Shown one piece after another: positions 49,131 through 64,000 of a stretch of DNA of 64,000 bases. The notes under the pieces were generated by a model, which ran no database searches, was not told the DNA's origin, and saw nothing but the letters and a program-made list of their open reading frames with translations. The number at the start of each line of letters is the position of its first letter. Position 1 is the stretch's first letter. The stretch comes from Wuchereria bancrofti (lineage: Eukaryota > Nematoda > Chromadorea > Rhabditida > Onchocercidae): contig SSBO01000007.1 of the NCBI GenBank assembly GCA_005281725.1, positions 6,309,415-6,373,414 of the forward strand, in the 5' to 3' direction. The translations under genes were made by a program, and so were the position numbers.

Positions 49131-50859
49131 CACTTTTTCCACATTTTAAATTTTAACATAGATGAAAAAAAGATTTTTAATTTTGAAATAACAGCTAAAA
49201 TACTATTATATCTTTAAAGGAAAAAATTTTCATTATGCAAATTTAAAGATTTTATCAATTTTTTTCTTCCTTTTTTTTAAATAAATTCTCAAATTAAATT
49301 TTGATTTTATATTATAAATTTATTAACAATTAATGACGAAAGAAAAAAAAATTTTTTTTAAAGGTATTTTGTATTTTTAAGAAAAAATTTTAGCAATCCA
49401 ATTTTTCCTACCTCATTTCTATCATTTGTTTTCCTCTAGCATAGTATATCGTAATTTTTTTTTTTAATTTTTTACTTACCGTATTTCAAATCAAATAAAG
49501 TACATTTGTATACCATATGAGCTAATAGTTTAGAATGAAATTTTTAAAAATGCTTTATGTACCAAATCTAGGATTGCCTTTTTTCTTTGCTCAATTTCAG
49601 GTTACCTTTTACAGTATAATTTAATTATTGACCGTATACCGTCATTTGATGACAAATTTAATTTCATTTTTAATAATCATTTCCCATTCACTGCTGTAAT
49701 TTTCCGATATAATTACGGATGTCTATTTCATCTTTATTAAATTTACAATTCCAATTCATTACATGCATTTTTTGTAGCTTTTTTTCACTTAATTTTTAAC
49801 TGAATTAATTAACTGGAAAATATTCGTGATTTTTAAGCAAAAGCAATATATTATATTTATCAAAATTATGAAATGTTATCTTTAATTTAAAATTAATTTT
49901 TGGTATAATTTATGATAAATTTTGAAATGATTGTATTTTCATTGGTTTGTTAGAATTTTCAAGATTAGATTTTTGAAATTTCAATACTTTTTTTTGAGCA
50001 AAATTTTAACTTAGAAAAAAAAAGAAAAGAAAAAGCAATAAACACATATATGATAATTTGATAAATAAAATAAATTTAATTCAACATATATGCCATTGGA
50101 TAGCTTATCACTGTTAAATTGAAACATATCAATGCTACTATTTTGATCTAATATTTTGTTGATTGTAACAAATAATTGTGTAAACAATTTGTTATAGTTT
50201 CTTGTTGAAATAAAAAAATATATTCAATTGAAATTATTTGAAGGAAATATGATTAAGCATTATTTAAAACAATAAAAAATATCTCACATGCAGCAAAAAG
50301 AAAAATTAAAATTGAATGAAATCAACAAAATTCTATATTTTAATAATTAAATAAAAAATTTCTACACAATAAATTTTGAAATTTTAAATATTTAATCTTA
50401 AACAACAAAAATAAAATAAACAAAAGTTTTATTACAAGTTAAAAAATACGTATTTTAATTAAGTAATTTAAAAAAAGTATTAAAAAGGAAAAAAGGAAGG
50501 TTTTAATGCATTTAGCACTGTTTCAGTTCATTTATTATATTGGTGTTTCAATACACCATTAAAATTACAATCATTTTATGAAAAAAGCGAAAATTTTTGA
50601 AATTTATTTTGAAACTCAAACAAAAACAAAATTTCTGATTTGAAATTAAGTAAAAATTTGTAATTTGAAATGAAAAATGAAGAGATGATAGATAGAGCAA
50701 TTCCATTTTTCGCTGATTTTCTTCTTTTTTTCAGTTTGTAAATGATTATACATGATTAAATGATATCGGCTTATACATTTCAGGAATGGAACTTTTAATT
50801 TAAAATTAAAACTAATGAAAAGATTAAATGACTTATATCAATAGCTGTTAAAGTGATAT

Positions 50860-51290
50860 TACATTTGGAATACCAAATCAATAATGCATTGATTGAAACT
50901 GATAATATATTAATCAAAATAAGTGATGAATTAATCGAAATTAATAATTCATTAATTAAAATTTGTAATTACACTTAAAATACATCACCGAATTACTAAT
51001 GCATTAATTGAATTTATTAATGCATTAACTGAAATCGATAGAGCACTAATTGCACAATTACTGTCGCATTAATTGAAATCAATAATGGATTAATTGGAAT
51101 TCATGATTAAATTTGAAATAAATCTTCCAATTAATAATGCATTAATCAAAATCAGTGATAAATGAATTGAAATTAATAGTGGATTAATTGAAATTTATAA
51201 TAATTTTATTGAAATTAATAATGAATTAATCGAAATTAATAATGAATTAATTGAAATTAATAATGTGCTAATTTTGTCTTAATAATGTAT
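50860..51290. repeat. Degenerate AATTAATAATGAATTAAT-type tandem repeat
   Basis: Words such as AATAATGAATTAATCGAA and TAATGCATTAATTGAA recur many times, at the clearest with a period of 21 (51210-51265). The units are partly palindromic. Confidence 0.65.
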
Positions 51291-52200
51291 CGAAATCCGA
51301 ATTACTACTAATTTCAATTTCACATTTAATTCAAAATTCGAGATTATCAATTTCACATCATCACTAACATTTGGTCGGAGTCATTCCAAGAAAAAAAGTT
51401 GCACATTTCGCGGCTTATACCAAAATACTCGGTGATATTTCCGGAATTGTATTCCGTATTCCGTTTCATTTTTTTTATTTAATTTTTTTTTAGTTTTTTA
51501 TTTATTTTTTTTTTGTGTCCCATTTCTTTTACATATTCCATTTCTTCTTTTCAAACTGAATAGGATGGCTATGAATCATAGCTGATAATATGATAGTATC
51601 CGGGCGCAAATGTAATGTGTAATAAAAGAATGTAATAATTTAACAAAAATTAGAAAGGGAATGGTAGATTGATGTAGAAAGAAGTTAATTAAAGATTGGA
51701 AGTTAATTAATTAACTGATTAACTAATTGGTGGAGATTAAAAGAAGAGACTGGAAATTAATTAATTAGTGGAGATTAGAAAAAAATATGGAATATTACCA
51801 TGATCAGCTAGAGAGATTGTTGATTGATTGTTATTGGTTTAAAAAAAAATGTGAAAAGATATGAGTAATTAAAAAGAATGAAATAAGAATTTTGAAAATA
51901 TGTAATCATGAAAAATTTTGCATAAGATATAAGTTAATAGGAATTGCATAGAATGATATAATATTAGTATCTTTGTATTTTTTTTTGTCTTTTAATTAGT
52001 TCCATGTGTTATTTTTAATTTTTTTTTCTTCCATTTACTTGCTAAAAAAAATATTGCCTCAGTTTATAGTGGCGATTATAATTTCCGAACATTATTATTC
52101 CGTGCTACTAATTTGTCCAATCGATATTTATAATGATAATATATCAAATAGTGTTATAAATTAAATTATTGTCAAATTATTTTTTTTGTTTGATAGCATT

Positions 52201-52490
52201 TAATATACTTATAATATTGTTTGTTATTATCTTATGCATTATATTAGTATTCTTGTACATTTTTCATATTATATAGTGTATATATAATCTCATACAGTAA
52301 TAACAGATAATATTATACAGTAATAAATGATATTTTTTAATATACTTATAATATTGTTTGCTATCATCGTATATATTATACATTATATTAATATTTTTGT
52401 TTTTTTTTTTCATATTATATAGTGTGTATAATATTATACAGTAACAGCGAATAATATTATACAGTAATAACAAATAATATTATACAGTAA
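52201..52490. repeat. Diverged tandem duplication of about 137 bases
   Basis: TAATATACTTATAATATTG occurs at 52201 and 52338, each followed by CATATTATATAGTGT and then by AATATTATACAGTAATAA units of about 22 bases. It lies 0.4-0.7 kb upstream of NDUFB9. Confidence 0.65.
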
Positions 52491-52865
52491 TAATTCATAG
52501 AGGACATGTTCCAGTATGTTTTCATGTTATATAGTGTATGCATAATATTCATTTATGCACAAACAGTATGCTATATGATATTTTATTGAATACAGTAGGT
52601 GAAAATTTGCATTTTTTTACAGGAATATGGTATCATAAAGTACACAGTAGTATTTATTATTCTTTAGATAGCACTGTACGATTATATAATAGTATGCATT
52701 TCTGTAGAATGTAATCCATCCATTTAGTGATGAAAATTAAATGCGATTATATCTGTTTTTTTTTTTCGAACGATAGGTTTTTTTTTAATATTTCAAAAAA
52801 AAAAATTATATAAATTTTATTGTAGGAGGTAGCGAAATTAGAATAGGTAAACTTGTATAATTGGT

Positions 52866-52872
52866 TTATCAG
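52866..52872 (+). other. Probable trans-splice acceptor of NDUFB9
   Basis: TTATCAG ends ten bases before the ATG at 52883 (leader TTTTATTATC). Position and sequence suit a spliced-leader site. Confidence 0.45.
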
Positions 52873-52882
52873 TTTTATTATC

Positions 52883-54814
52883 ATGGAATCACCATCTTGG
52901 ATGTTCAGTAAAGCATTATCACATCGTCAGAAAGTATGTCGATTATTTAAGCGAGCTATGCGTGAAGTCGATGGTTATTACGCTATGGATGTGTAAGTTT
53001 TTTATTCTTTCTAGTTTGAATAATATGAAAAGAATTAAATTTAATATGCTAACATATTGGTATAAATTAATTGAAAGAAATTCGTATGAACTTGCTTCAA
53101 CTGATGATGATAGAGTTGAGCATAACTATGAATTTAAGTAATTTCTTGTAATTTCTTTCCGATCAATAAGTCAGGTATTATGGCGTCAAAAAAAAGTGAA
53201 TATTTTTCTGCAAAAAATACTCTACTTCTTAGTCCTATTAATTCATTTGAATGCTTGTGAAACCATTTAACTAATTTCTATTTGAAAATATTTCTTTCTA
53301 TCATAAATTTTCATTTAAAATTATTATTCTCTTTAAAAAAATTATATGGAACGAATTTCTTCTCTTCAAGGAAAAATTATTTTCAAAATTTTTAAAGAAA
53401 TAAAAGTAGCAGGGTTGAATCATCTTAGATTTTTCTTTTACTCCACATAAATTTTTTTCTTGATTTGTCGTGGAAAAGAAGAATTAAATTTCCTGCTTTT
53501 TTTGCATACTTTTTTCGAATAGTTTTTTGAATTTTCAGTTTGGAAGCTCGTTTCCAGAAGGTAATAATGCGAGCTCGTTTTGATGCGTACAAGGAAGAAA
53601 GTGATCCTGACAAAGCTCGACTGGTATATTTGGATGGTTGTCGTCAGGTATGGGAACGGAAACATTGGACTACTTTTCGTTGTAAGTTTTCCTTCTTTTT
53701 TTTTTATAATATATATCTTTATTAGAGCTATGTCCAGATTAACTCGTAAAAGTGAATGATAATTTTTATTTATTCCTTAACAATATTTTGACCCTGTTGG
53801 ATAGATAAATGTTAATATCAATCAGTCTTCGCAATCTTTTTTTTTTTTTTTTGTTTTGTCATATCAAATTAGTTAAGCTGTTGATAGTCTTAAATTGCAG
53901 GAGTAGAAAGGAGTATAAAATCATCGTTGCCAGTAGAAATGGTATATTAGTTGAACACTCAGCTGATTCAACCGAATTTTATTAAATTATATGAGTGATT
54001 GATTAAATTGTAGTAAATTATTGAGGATTTTACGATATTAGATTAATTGTAAAGTTTGTATTCATGAATGCTATAAAGAATAATTTCTAAACAATTAAAA
54101 GAAATTTTTTTTCATTTTACAGTTGCCTCAGATATCGGTGGTGCGGCATATAATCGTGATACGCATAATATGCCCGATGCGGTAAGTTTTACATTTTCAA
54201 ATTCAAATCAATTTGGTACTTCGTAGACTTTTGTAAGAAAAGATGATCCGATTATTCCATCTACACATATTTGGATGATAAACTATTATCGCTTAGTAAA
54301 TATTCGTCGGAAAATTTTCGTAGCAACCATCTATCAAAGTATTTAAAATCTATCAATTAACATGCTTAAAATTTTCTGGAATTTGTATTTGAATAGGTTA
54401 ATATCCATCTGAATCTTGTTAGAAGTATTAAGCAAATTTTTTTTTTTTTTGGAAAAAATAGAATTTATGCATTTTTTCTTGTCAACGATTGACAGTCGTT
54501 GAATTTCTTGTATGTATCACATTAATAAACGTTTAGTAATGAGATATTTGCATAAGTTATCTTCCTATGTTAGATTAGAAATTTATAATAAACATATGGC
54601 ATTTTTCATTTACGTTTTGCAGATGCTTGATAGTACAACGTGGACAAATGTTGAACGTGAACAATTTCCTTACTACTTCAATCGACGTGAGCAAAGAAAG
54701 AAAGAGTTGCTTGCTCATTGGTCTAAAATTGAGAAAGAATGGGATGATGAATTGGCTAAAATTCAAACTGAATTACCTAAATCCACGGAAGAAGAAAAAG
54801 CTAAACAAAAATAA
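52883..54814 (+). CDS. NDUFB9: NADH dehydrogenase (complex I) subunit NDUFB9/B22, LYR family, 167 aa
   Basis: Four exons (52883-52992, 53539-53681, 54123-54181, 54623-54814) sum to 504 bases with closed phases. LSHRQKVCRLFKRAMRE near the N-terminus corresponds to the LYR-type motif of human NDUFB9 (QKVLRLYKRALR). MRARFDAYK matches the second helix. ERKHW, the PDA/TNVER region and PYYFNRREQRKKELLAHW match the C-terminal part (PDYFAKREQWKKL). The protein is an accessory subunit of the mitochondrial complex I membrane arm; the human form has 179 residues. It lies 958 bases before OSTF1 on the same strand, a spacing that permits but does not prove an operon. An AATAAA (54810-54815) overlaps the stop codon; if used, it is unusually close. 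Confidence 0.9.
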
Positions 54815-55731
54815 ACAATTATATTTATTAGCATTATAAATAGTGATAGTTTTTTTTTTTTCTTTTTGTTCAAATTTTTAGACTGCTTCCTATGTCATTA
54901 TTATGTAACGTACATAAATAATTCATAATTTGTTGCTCAATTTTAATATATCTGATTTAAAAACGTTAGTATATTCTTGTATGGCTTCTTTTTTTTTTAT
55001 AATTTTTGTCTACTTAGTAGATATCACGGTGAAAAATGGTTAATCAAACTAAAAAAAATAATCAATTTTAGGAAAAAAGTTATTAATCAAGCCATATTTG
55101 CAACAATACTATATGGAGATTTTGTCATGATTCGAGACTCTTCTTAAGATTTTTTATTTATTGGTTTTTTTTTTGTGCGCTATTTAGAAGCTATTTAAAA
55201 ACTAAAATATTTTTTTTTTTAAAGCTATTTATTAGTGGGTGAGAAATAAAAAAAAAGTGACATAAATATGTCATAAAGTTTACATTATTAATTGTCGTGC
55301 TTACTGATTACTGTTTTAATGATAGTTATCATCCGATGCAAGAAGATATTCATAATGAAGGCGAGAATAATAATAAAGAAATAAAAAAATTGTACCATAG
55401 GATTCTTTTTGGATTTCTGATAATGATGTATGATATGCTGATAACAGGGTGAATGATATGTTTCTTTTGCAGAATTTCTCAGCGAAATTTCGAATGTTTC
55501 TAGGCACAAAACAATGGAAGTACTGATAAATCTGATAAATATTAAATAAAGCAGTGATAATGCAACATTATATAAGAAAATTTTTTATACAATATTTCTC
55601 GTGCTGTATCATTTTGACGATTAATTAATCAGATTTTGCTATTTATTTTCTGCTTGAAAAACAATTTCATTAGTACGGTGCTAATTTATGATGTATAATT
55701 TCGAATAACTTTTCACTATAAATATTTCTAG
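54815..55731. other. Spacer between NDUFB9 and OSTF1
   Basis: 0.9 kb. Poly-T runs and an AAATAAAA near 55245 could serve 3' end formation. A stretch at 55259-55446 is open on the plus strand without an ATG start; I do not call it. An acceptor-like ATTTCTAG ends at 55731. Confidence 0.45.
55724..55731 (+). other. Possible trans-splice acceptor of OSTF1
   Basis: ATTTCTAG ends 40 bases before the OSTF1 ATG. A leader joined here would still include the upstream ATG at 55743. Confidence 0.35.
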
Positions 55732-55742
55732 ATAATCATCTA

Positions 55743-55775
55743 ATGCGCAAATTTATTTGTTCCAAAAATCAATGA
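55743..55775 (+). promoter_or_regulatory. Short upstream ORF overlapping the OSTF1 start
   Basis: ATG at 55743 opens a ten-codon frame (MRKFICSKNQ) whose TGA overlaps the main ATG as ATGA. Such an arrangement can dampen or couple translation in other eukaryotic genes. Whether it is in the mature mRNA depends on the leader acceptor used. Confidence 0.3.
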
Positions 55776-57327
55776 CTGAGTTAAAGCCACCAAAACCAGC
55801 ACCTAAACCTGGACGAGTGACTGTTTATCGAGCTTTGTATGATTACAAAGCACAAAATGTTAGTTATATAGTATCTATTAAAATATATAAATCAAATGAG
55901 AAAGTTATAATCAGTATTTTTTTAATTTTCCGGATTGTTCCACATTTTTTGTGATTTTTTTTTTTTGTAACTCATTTAAATTTATTCAGGATAAAGAATT
56001 ATCATTCAATGAAGGTGATTTGCTATATGTTTCCGATAGCAGTAATGATGTACAATGGTGGCCAGCACGTTGCAGAAATCAAACAGGTTTAATTCCAGCA
56101 AATTACGGTGAGTTTTGTTGTTGCATTGATAGATGTGATACTTTAAGAATTTTCAATTCTTAATATTGAAATGATGAATTAATTTTGATAACTTATACGA
56201 TTGACATCTTTGCTGAAAAGCAATGTATTATGATTGCTGATAATTGATTTTCGATTATAATTTCATTAGAAATAAAAAAAAATCATATTTTAGTCGTAAA
56301 TTGATTAATCTTTGTACGGATTTTTTTTTTTTTGAAAAATTTGAAAAAAAAATTGTAAAATGTAATGTTTATATAGTGAAGACAGCAGAATATATTGAAT
56401 ATCCGTTGCATGATGCAGCAAAACGAGGAAATATAGAGTTTGTTAAAGAATGCCTCAATAATGCGGTAAGTTATACTTTTTTTTTTCATACTTACAAATA
56501 TATTTCAACAGAAATATTTCATATTTTTGTAAATTCCTTTTTTTTTAAGTTAAGAAAGTTATGAATTGATTTATTAGATGACATCAACATATATTCCAAA
56601 CAATTTTATGCTAACATTCGAAAGGAAAAATATAAAATCTTTGATTATCACACCATTTCATTCAAAATTTTCTTCATTATATGTGATTATATTTGGTATA
56701 CATGAAAATTCTTTTTCATGCTTTTACTACTCCTTACAGACCGAAATTTTGTAAGATTTGATGAAAAAATTTTATTCAAAAAATTTTTCAACTTCAAGCT
56801 TTAAGAGTTTCAGGTTGATTGAGTGGGTGAATTACTGAAATTTCAAATTTCATATTCAAATTATATTTATTTATTTAGGTATCAGTAAACGGTTTAGATA
56901 AATCTGGTTCAACACCATTGTACTGGTCGAGTCATGGTGGTCATGTCGAAATTGTTAAATTATTATGCTCAATACCCAGTATGTGTATTTCAGCACAGGT
57001 AAAGTTATTTCAAGGTAGAAAATGTTAAATTAATTTTATAATGAAAAGAAGAAACGATATTTTTCATTTTTTGATTTGCAGAATAAAATTGGCGATACAG
57101 CATTGCATGCGGCTGCATGGAAGGGTCATTTGGAATGTGTTAAAGTATTACTGAAATATGGTGCAAATACTATAATACAAAATAATGAGCGAAAACGTGC
57201 AATAGATCTTGCGGGTGATCCGGAAATACGGGCATTAATTCAGTTGACAATGCGTCAAACAGTAGATACAAATAATTTCCATAACGATTATAGTTCAGAA
57301 TCGGAACCAGAAACTGATGATGTTTAA
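55772..57327 (+). CDS. OSTF1: Osteoclast-stimulating factor 1 homologue (SH3 plus ankyrin repeats), 219 aa
   Basis: Five exons: 55772-55858, 55990-56107, 56377-56465, 56879-56998, 57082-57327 (TAA), 660 bases in all. A proline-rich start (PPKPAPKPGRV) leads into an SH3 domain (ALYDYKA, ELSFNEGDLLYV, WWPAR, GLIPANYV; residues about 14-70). Three ankyrin repeats follow (YPLHDAAKRGN, VNGLDKSGSTPLYWSSHGGH, NKIGDTALHAAAWKGH), then an acidic tail (SESEPETDD). Human OSTF1 has 214 residues and the same order. It is a cytosolic adaptor that binds Src-family kinases and SMN in mammals; its nematode role is not known to me. The start is the first ATG in frame; an earlier ATG at 55743 is in another frame. 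Confidence 0.93.
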
Positions 57328-59599
57328 ATATTAATTTTTGATTATTCTATAGGTTCAACATTTTTTTGTTTATTGATAAATTCAAAAGCTGTTGTCCAAC
57401 AAATTTGTATCATTTCATATCAGTAATCAGTAATAGGATTTTCATATGGAAAATACAATTCTAATGATACAAAAACAAAGCAATCTTTGTGTTCTTTTCT
57501 CGTTGAAAAATGGAATTTATAGGAATTGATAAATCAGATTAAATAATTTTTTTGAGAAGGAATTGAAATTTTGTAGAAACTTTTTAGATTTTTTGATTCA
57601 AATTAATTAATTATATTAGCAGCAAAATTGAAAATGTTTCCCTCTTTTTTTTTCATGTATATTTCGAATATATGCCTTATAATCATCGAATAATATGCCT
57701 TTATTATTGTAACATAACTTTTCAAGATTATTTAATGTATTATTTAATAATATTAGATTGTCGCATAATAGAACTAAAAATATTGTTTAAAGAAAGCTTA
57801 TCATATTAGCATTATTCTCATATTTCTGCTATTTGAGTGAATCTTTTTTACTTATTCTATTTCCCATTTTTGAATAGCATTTCCATTGGAAAGAAAAAAA
57901 TGCATTCCATTGTTATAATTTATAAAATTTATGCCTTGTTTAGCTTGTTAACAGCTAGTAACTAACAAATTTAGTTTCCAATTTTCTTATTAAACAACAA
58001 AAAATTTTTTTGTTTTAATGTAATGCACACTTATTTACTTTTTCTTTTGTATTATGAATGATAAAATAATACTTCTTTTCTTACGATCACATGCAGTAAT
58101 ACTTATCAACAATGATTTAATTATTAAGCGTTAAATAACTTAGAGAAGAATGGATGGACAATTTAGGAAACATTTCATCAAAATTGCAACTCGACGATTT
58201 ATTCTGCAATTAAAAAAAAAATTAAAGTAAAAAATTTTTTATTTTGCTAGCATATTGTTAATTATAGCAAAGTTTAAAAATAAAAATGAAAATTCCTCCG
58301 ACTTTTTGTTGTTTGTTGTTTTGGCTAAAAGTTTAGCGAAAGAATTGGAAATGAGAAAAGTTTTTTTTTTTTGGATAATTCCAATATATTTTATCAAATC
58401 ATTCTTTTTGTCAATTCGCAAAAAAAAAAAAAGAATCTCACCCTTTTAACTTTTACCTATCAAACATTTAATCGTTTCCATTCTTTAATAATATTCTTTT
58501 GATTAATTAATTAGGAAAAAAAAGAAACATGAAAAAACAAAACGAAAATTTTCAAAAATTTTTCACATTTTTTAATTTTAACAAACATTTATCTTTTCTT
58601 TATTGTTTTCATATTATCTCATAGTGATTAAATGTTAATATATTTGTTTCAACAAATCCTTTTCTTTTTTGTAACAAACAACAGCTATTTTAATAATATC
58701 ACAACTTTTTCTCCTCATCTTCCCCTTTCTCTTTCTCTTTCTCCCTCTCTCTCCCTCTCTCTCTCTCCCTTCCTTTCTCTTTTGTCTAATCTTTTAATAT
58801 TATATGTGCGCATATTGACTGCTTTGCATGCTCAAATGTCCTCCCTCCTATATGAAACGAATGCGCAAAAGTGCATCGCTATAGTTTACACTTTTTCTTT
58901 CTGATTGTTCTACATCCCTATTTATTGCTTTAATTTAATCAATTTTTAAAAAAGAAAATGCGAAAATAATAGGATAGCAATTATTTTAATAAAAGTGAGA
59001 AATTATTGAGTTTTATTTTGCTAAATTTATCAATTGTTGTTTAATTTTTTTTTTGTTAAATTTTAGTTTTATTGAAGAATTTTCAATTATTTTAATTGGG
59101 AAATCTTAATTTTTTTTTTATTTTTGAATTATTAATGCTACTTTAATTAGAATTTGTAATGAAATTATTGCTATTTTTTTCTTTTAATTTTAATTTTTGT
59201 TTGTTTTTTTTTTTGGAGTGCTTTTTTTTTCTCGAAGAAAATCGATGAATTTTTTTTTTTTGTTTTTCCTTTTCTTTTTTTTTTTGGTTTAAATCAATTT
59301 TCTTATGTTATGATAATTGTGTAATCGATAGATTCCTTTTATTTGATGTCATTTTTTTTCTTTTTTTTCGTAATTTTGTAATTTTCAAGAGATTTGTGAA
59401 ATTTCGCAAGGAATTTTTTTTGTTTTTTTTTTGATGACATTTAAACAAAGTTGTTCAATTAATTCAGTATCATTTTTGATTTGTTTATGTATGATTTATT
59501 GGTTTCTTTATTTTTTATTTTTTCAAACTATTTATTCGATCAATTTTTATCTTTGAATTTTGATTCATTTATTGATTCTTTTTTTTTCCATTAAAATAA
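57328..59599. other. Intergenic region upstream of eEF1A
   Basis: 2.3 kb. It includes a CT-rich tract (58720-58785) and, from 59040 on, sequence dominated by long T runs on the plus strand. This probably holds the eEF1A promoter and outron. No TATA box or other element stands out. Nothing coding was found. Confidence 0.5.
58720..58785. repeat. CT-rich polypyrimidine tract
   Basis: TTTCTCTTTCTCTTTCTCCC followed by CTCTCTCTCCC-type runs, about 0.85 kb upstream of the eEF1A start codon. It may be a promoter element or simple sequence. Confidence 0.7.
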
Positions 59600-62615
<3,016 letters not shown>

Positions 62616-63591
62616 TAACAGTCAAATGGCTCCTTCTTTTTTTTCTTTTTTTCCAATCACATTGTTTCTTTTCAGTTAGCAAAGTAGTGCTCAGTTTTAA
62701 TTCCAATTTTTCTTTTCAGTTGCTAATCAAAGTTAGTTGTTGTTTCAATAACTTAAAATATGTTCCTTTCTTGTTACGCTTTATACATTTATAATTATTA
62801 ATGTTTGACATTGCTTATCGCACTTTTCGCCAGCGATACGCTGCATTCATGTTTTCATTTTTATTCTGTTATTTCTATATGCTGTTGATACATTAAAATT
62901 CCTTCTACATTTCCTATATTTATTATTCATAACAAAAAGAGGCTGCTACTCTTTATTTATTTTTCTATGATGCTAGCATAAAGTTACCTACGGAGGAAAA
63001 CTGCACCTACATTTGCAATTTCAACTAGGAAAATTTTCCAATTAAAACCATCCAAATTAAAAAGGGAGGATAAAAGCATTCATAAATAAACAATGAGTTA
63101 TAATTAAACATCCATTATTGTAATACACTATTTCAGTAGGAAAAATTCAAAAGAATGATAGGTAAGCCATGACATGATATGAGCGATTTGAGTTTTATGT
63201 AAACTATGAGGGCTGGTTTAAAGTTCATCGACAAAGAAAGAAGGTGGAATTTACAAAATTTCTATTAGGTTGAGTATGTGTAGTCGTATGTCATAACATG
63301 GGAACAGTTTATCTAAAATTTCATTCACAAGAGAAAATAGCAACGTAACAGCATTGAAACAACGCTAAAAATCAAATTAAAGAAAATGGAAAAGGCATAC
63401 AAAGAGAGGGAAAAAGATGTAGAAGAAGAATGGAAAAGATATATAATGAGAATAAAGAACACATAAGAGGATGAAAAAGTGATGTTGACTTCTAACAACC
63501 CAGGTATTTGTGTAATCTCATTTTAATAATGTCCCGAATGTACGGCAATAAAGGTAGATCAAAATTCTTCTGAATGAAATCATCACCGTTC
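62616..63591. other. Convergent spacer between eEF1A and the small membrane protein gene
   Basis: Nearly 1 kb between two facing stop codons. An AATAAA occurs near 63085, rather far from the eEF1A stop. No coding or RNA signal was seen. Confidence 0.5.
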
Positions 63592-63898
63592 TCATTTGTC
63601 ACTATTTTCAAAATCAATATCCTCTTTCTCCTCTTCTGTGAACTCCATGAAACCTTTTCTGGGTATTTCACTTAGTAAACCTTTTTCTTGTGGATCATCT
63701 TTCTTCCATTTCTCTACTTTTTTCCATATTACAAAACCAATGGCATGCCATCCTATAACGAAAAGAACGAATGACACTCTTGTATACCTGAAACGAAGAA
63801 AAATCATTGAAATTAAAAAAAATCCTAACAAATCAAGTAAGACATTTTGTGGAACACTTCGCGTTTCAATCCGAATTAACACACTTTTCAACTTGCAT
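63592..63898 (-). CDS. Small membrane protein, unknown family, 69 aa
   Basis: Two exons on the minus strand: 63885-63898 (ATG CAA GTT GAA AA) and 63592-63787, joined across an intron of about 97 bases with donor GTGTGT and acceptor CGTTTCAG. The 69-residue product starts MQVEKYTRVSFVLFVIGWHA and continues GFVIWKKVEKWKK, then an acidic tail (MEFTEEEKEDIDFENSDK). One hydrophobic helix at about residues 8-25 is followed by basic residues. Size and layout recall small single-pass proteins of mitochondrial or ER membranes, but I recognise no family. An alternative is the unspliced 99-codon frame up to 63891, which starts at TTG and so is less likely. An acceptor (TTTTCTTAG) ends 16 bases before the chosen ATG. 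Confidence 0.5.
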
Positions 63899-63914
63899 TT
63901 TTTCCCACTGTAAC

Positions 63915-63923
63915 CTAAGAAAA
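63915..63923 (-). other. Acceptor before the small membrane protein gene
   Basis: Minus-strand TTTTCTTAG, 16 bases before the ATG at 63898. It may be a trans-splice site or the end of a 5' UTR intron; the window ends about 80 bases further on. Confidence 0.4.
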
Positions 63924-64000
63924 ACTGAAATGGTCACCTTGCTTCAGTATGCCTGTATAAGAGAAAACGTTTATAATTATTTAGCCGATGTCCAAAGTAA

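Larger units (their letters stand above)
49131..52865. other. Intergenic region between ZIP and NDUFB9
   Basis: 3.7 kb without a gene. The ZIP 3' end is followed by homopolymer-rich sequence, then by two repeat zones at 50860-51290 and 52201-52490. I find no RNA gene or transposon motif. Confidence 0.5.

Noticed and set aside
55259..55446. Open plus-strand stretch of about 62 codons between NDUFB9 and OSTF1
   Set aside because: No ATG at its start, no matching splice phases, and no family recognised. The minus-strand ORFs at the same place are equally unsupported.

Overview
The window is nuclear DNA of an AT-rich, intron-rich animal, most likely a nematode. The genes have many short exons and GT-AG introns with TTTTCAG-type acceptors. 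A strong 3' splice acceptor lies 4 to 40 bases before almost every start codon, as expected for spliced-leader trans-splicing. Remnants of BEL/Pao and LINE retrotransposons are present, and no bacterial signature is seen. The gene and repeat content would fit a spirurid or filarial worm, but the species cannot be fixed from this sequence. Exon structures were built by hand by joining open frames at splice sites; for the long genes every phase closes and the totals divide by three.

Layout. 162-6574 (+): the 3' part of a GRAMD1/Aster-type sterol transfer protein (VASt domain, C-terminal membrane helix). 7308-28774 (-): one very large gene of 35 exons and about 1652 codons for a neurexin/CASPR-family cell-surface receptor. 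It runs signal peptide, LamG, EGF, LamG, EGF, fibrinogen-like region, LamG, EGF, LamG, EGF, LamG, membrane helix and an acidic tail; it is convergent with the first gene. 28.8-36.4 kb: a gene-poor stretch with microsatellites, a candidate 29-codon ORF behind a TATA box, a decayed LINE and two opposed BEL/Pao fragments. 36364-36436 (+): tRNA-Arg(TCG). 40063-49130 (+): a ZIP (SLC39A1-3-like) zinc transporter. 52883-54814 (+): NDUFB9, a complex I LYR subunit. 55772-57327 (+): OSTF1 (SH3 plus ankyrin). 59612-62615 (+): eEF1A. 63592-63898 (-): a small membrane protein I do not recognise.

Assembly. Three single-N joins (5361, 42618, 46465) are each followed by a copy of the sequence that ended just before, or lay upstream of, the N (161, 1725 and 1689 bases). 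These look like unmerged contig overlaps, not biological duplications. Two of them split the ZIP gene and would make an automatic gene model repeat exons. Without them the locus is about 3.6 kb shorter.

The genes do not form one pathway. NDUFB9 and OSTF1 lie 0.96 kb apart on one strand and could be an operon, though nothing proves it. The most unusual item is the receptor: it combines neurexin-like LamG-EGF-LamG modules with the CASPR fibrinogen-like segment, shows no discoidin domain, and has Asp-rich tracts in its tail.
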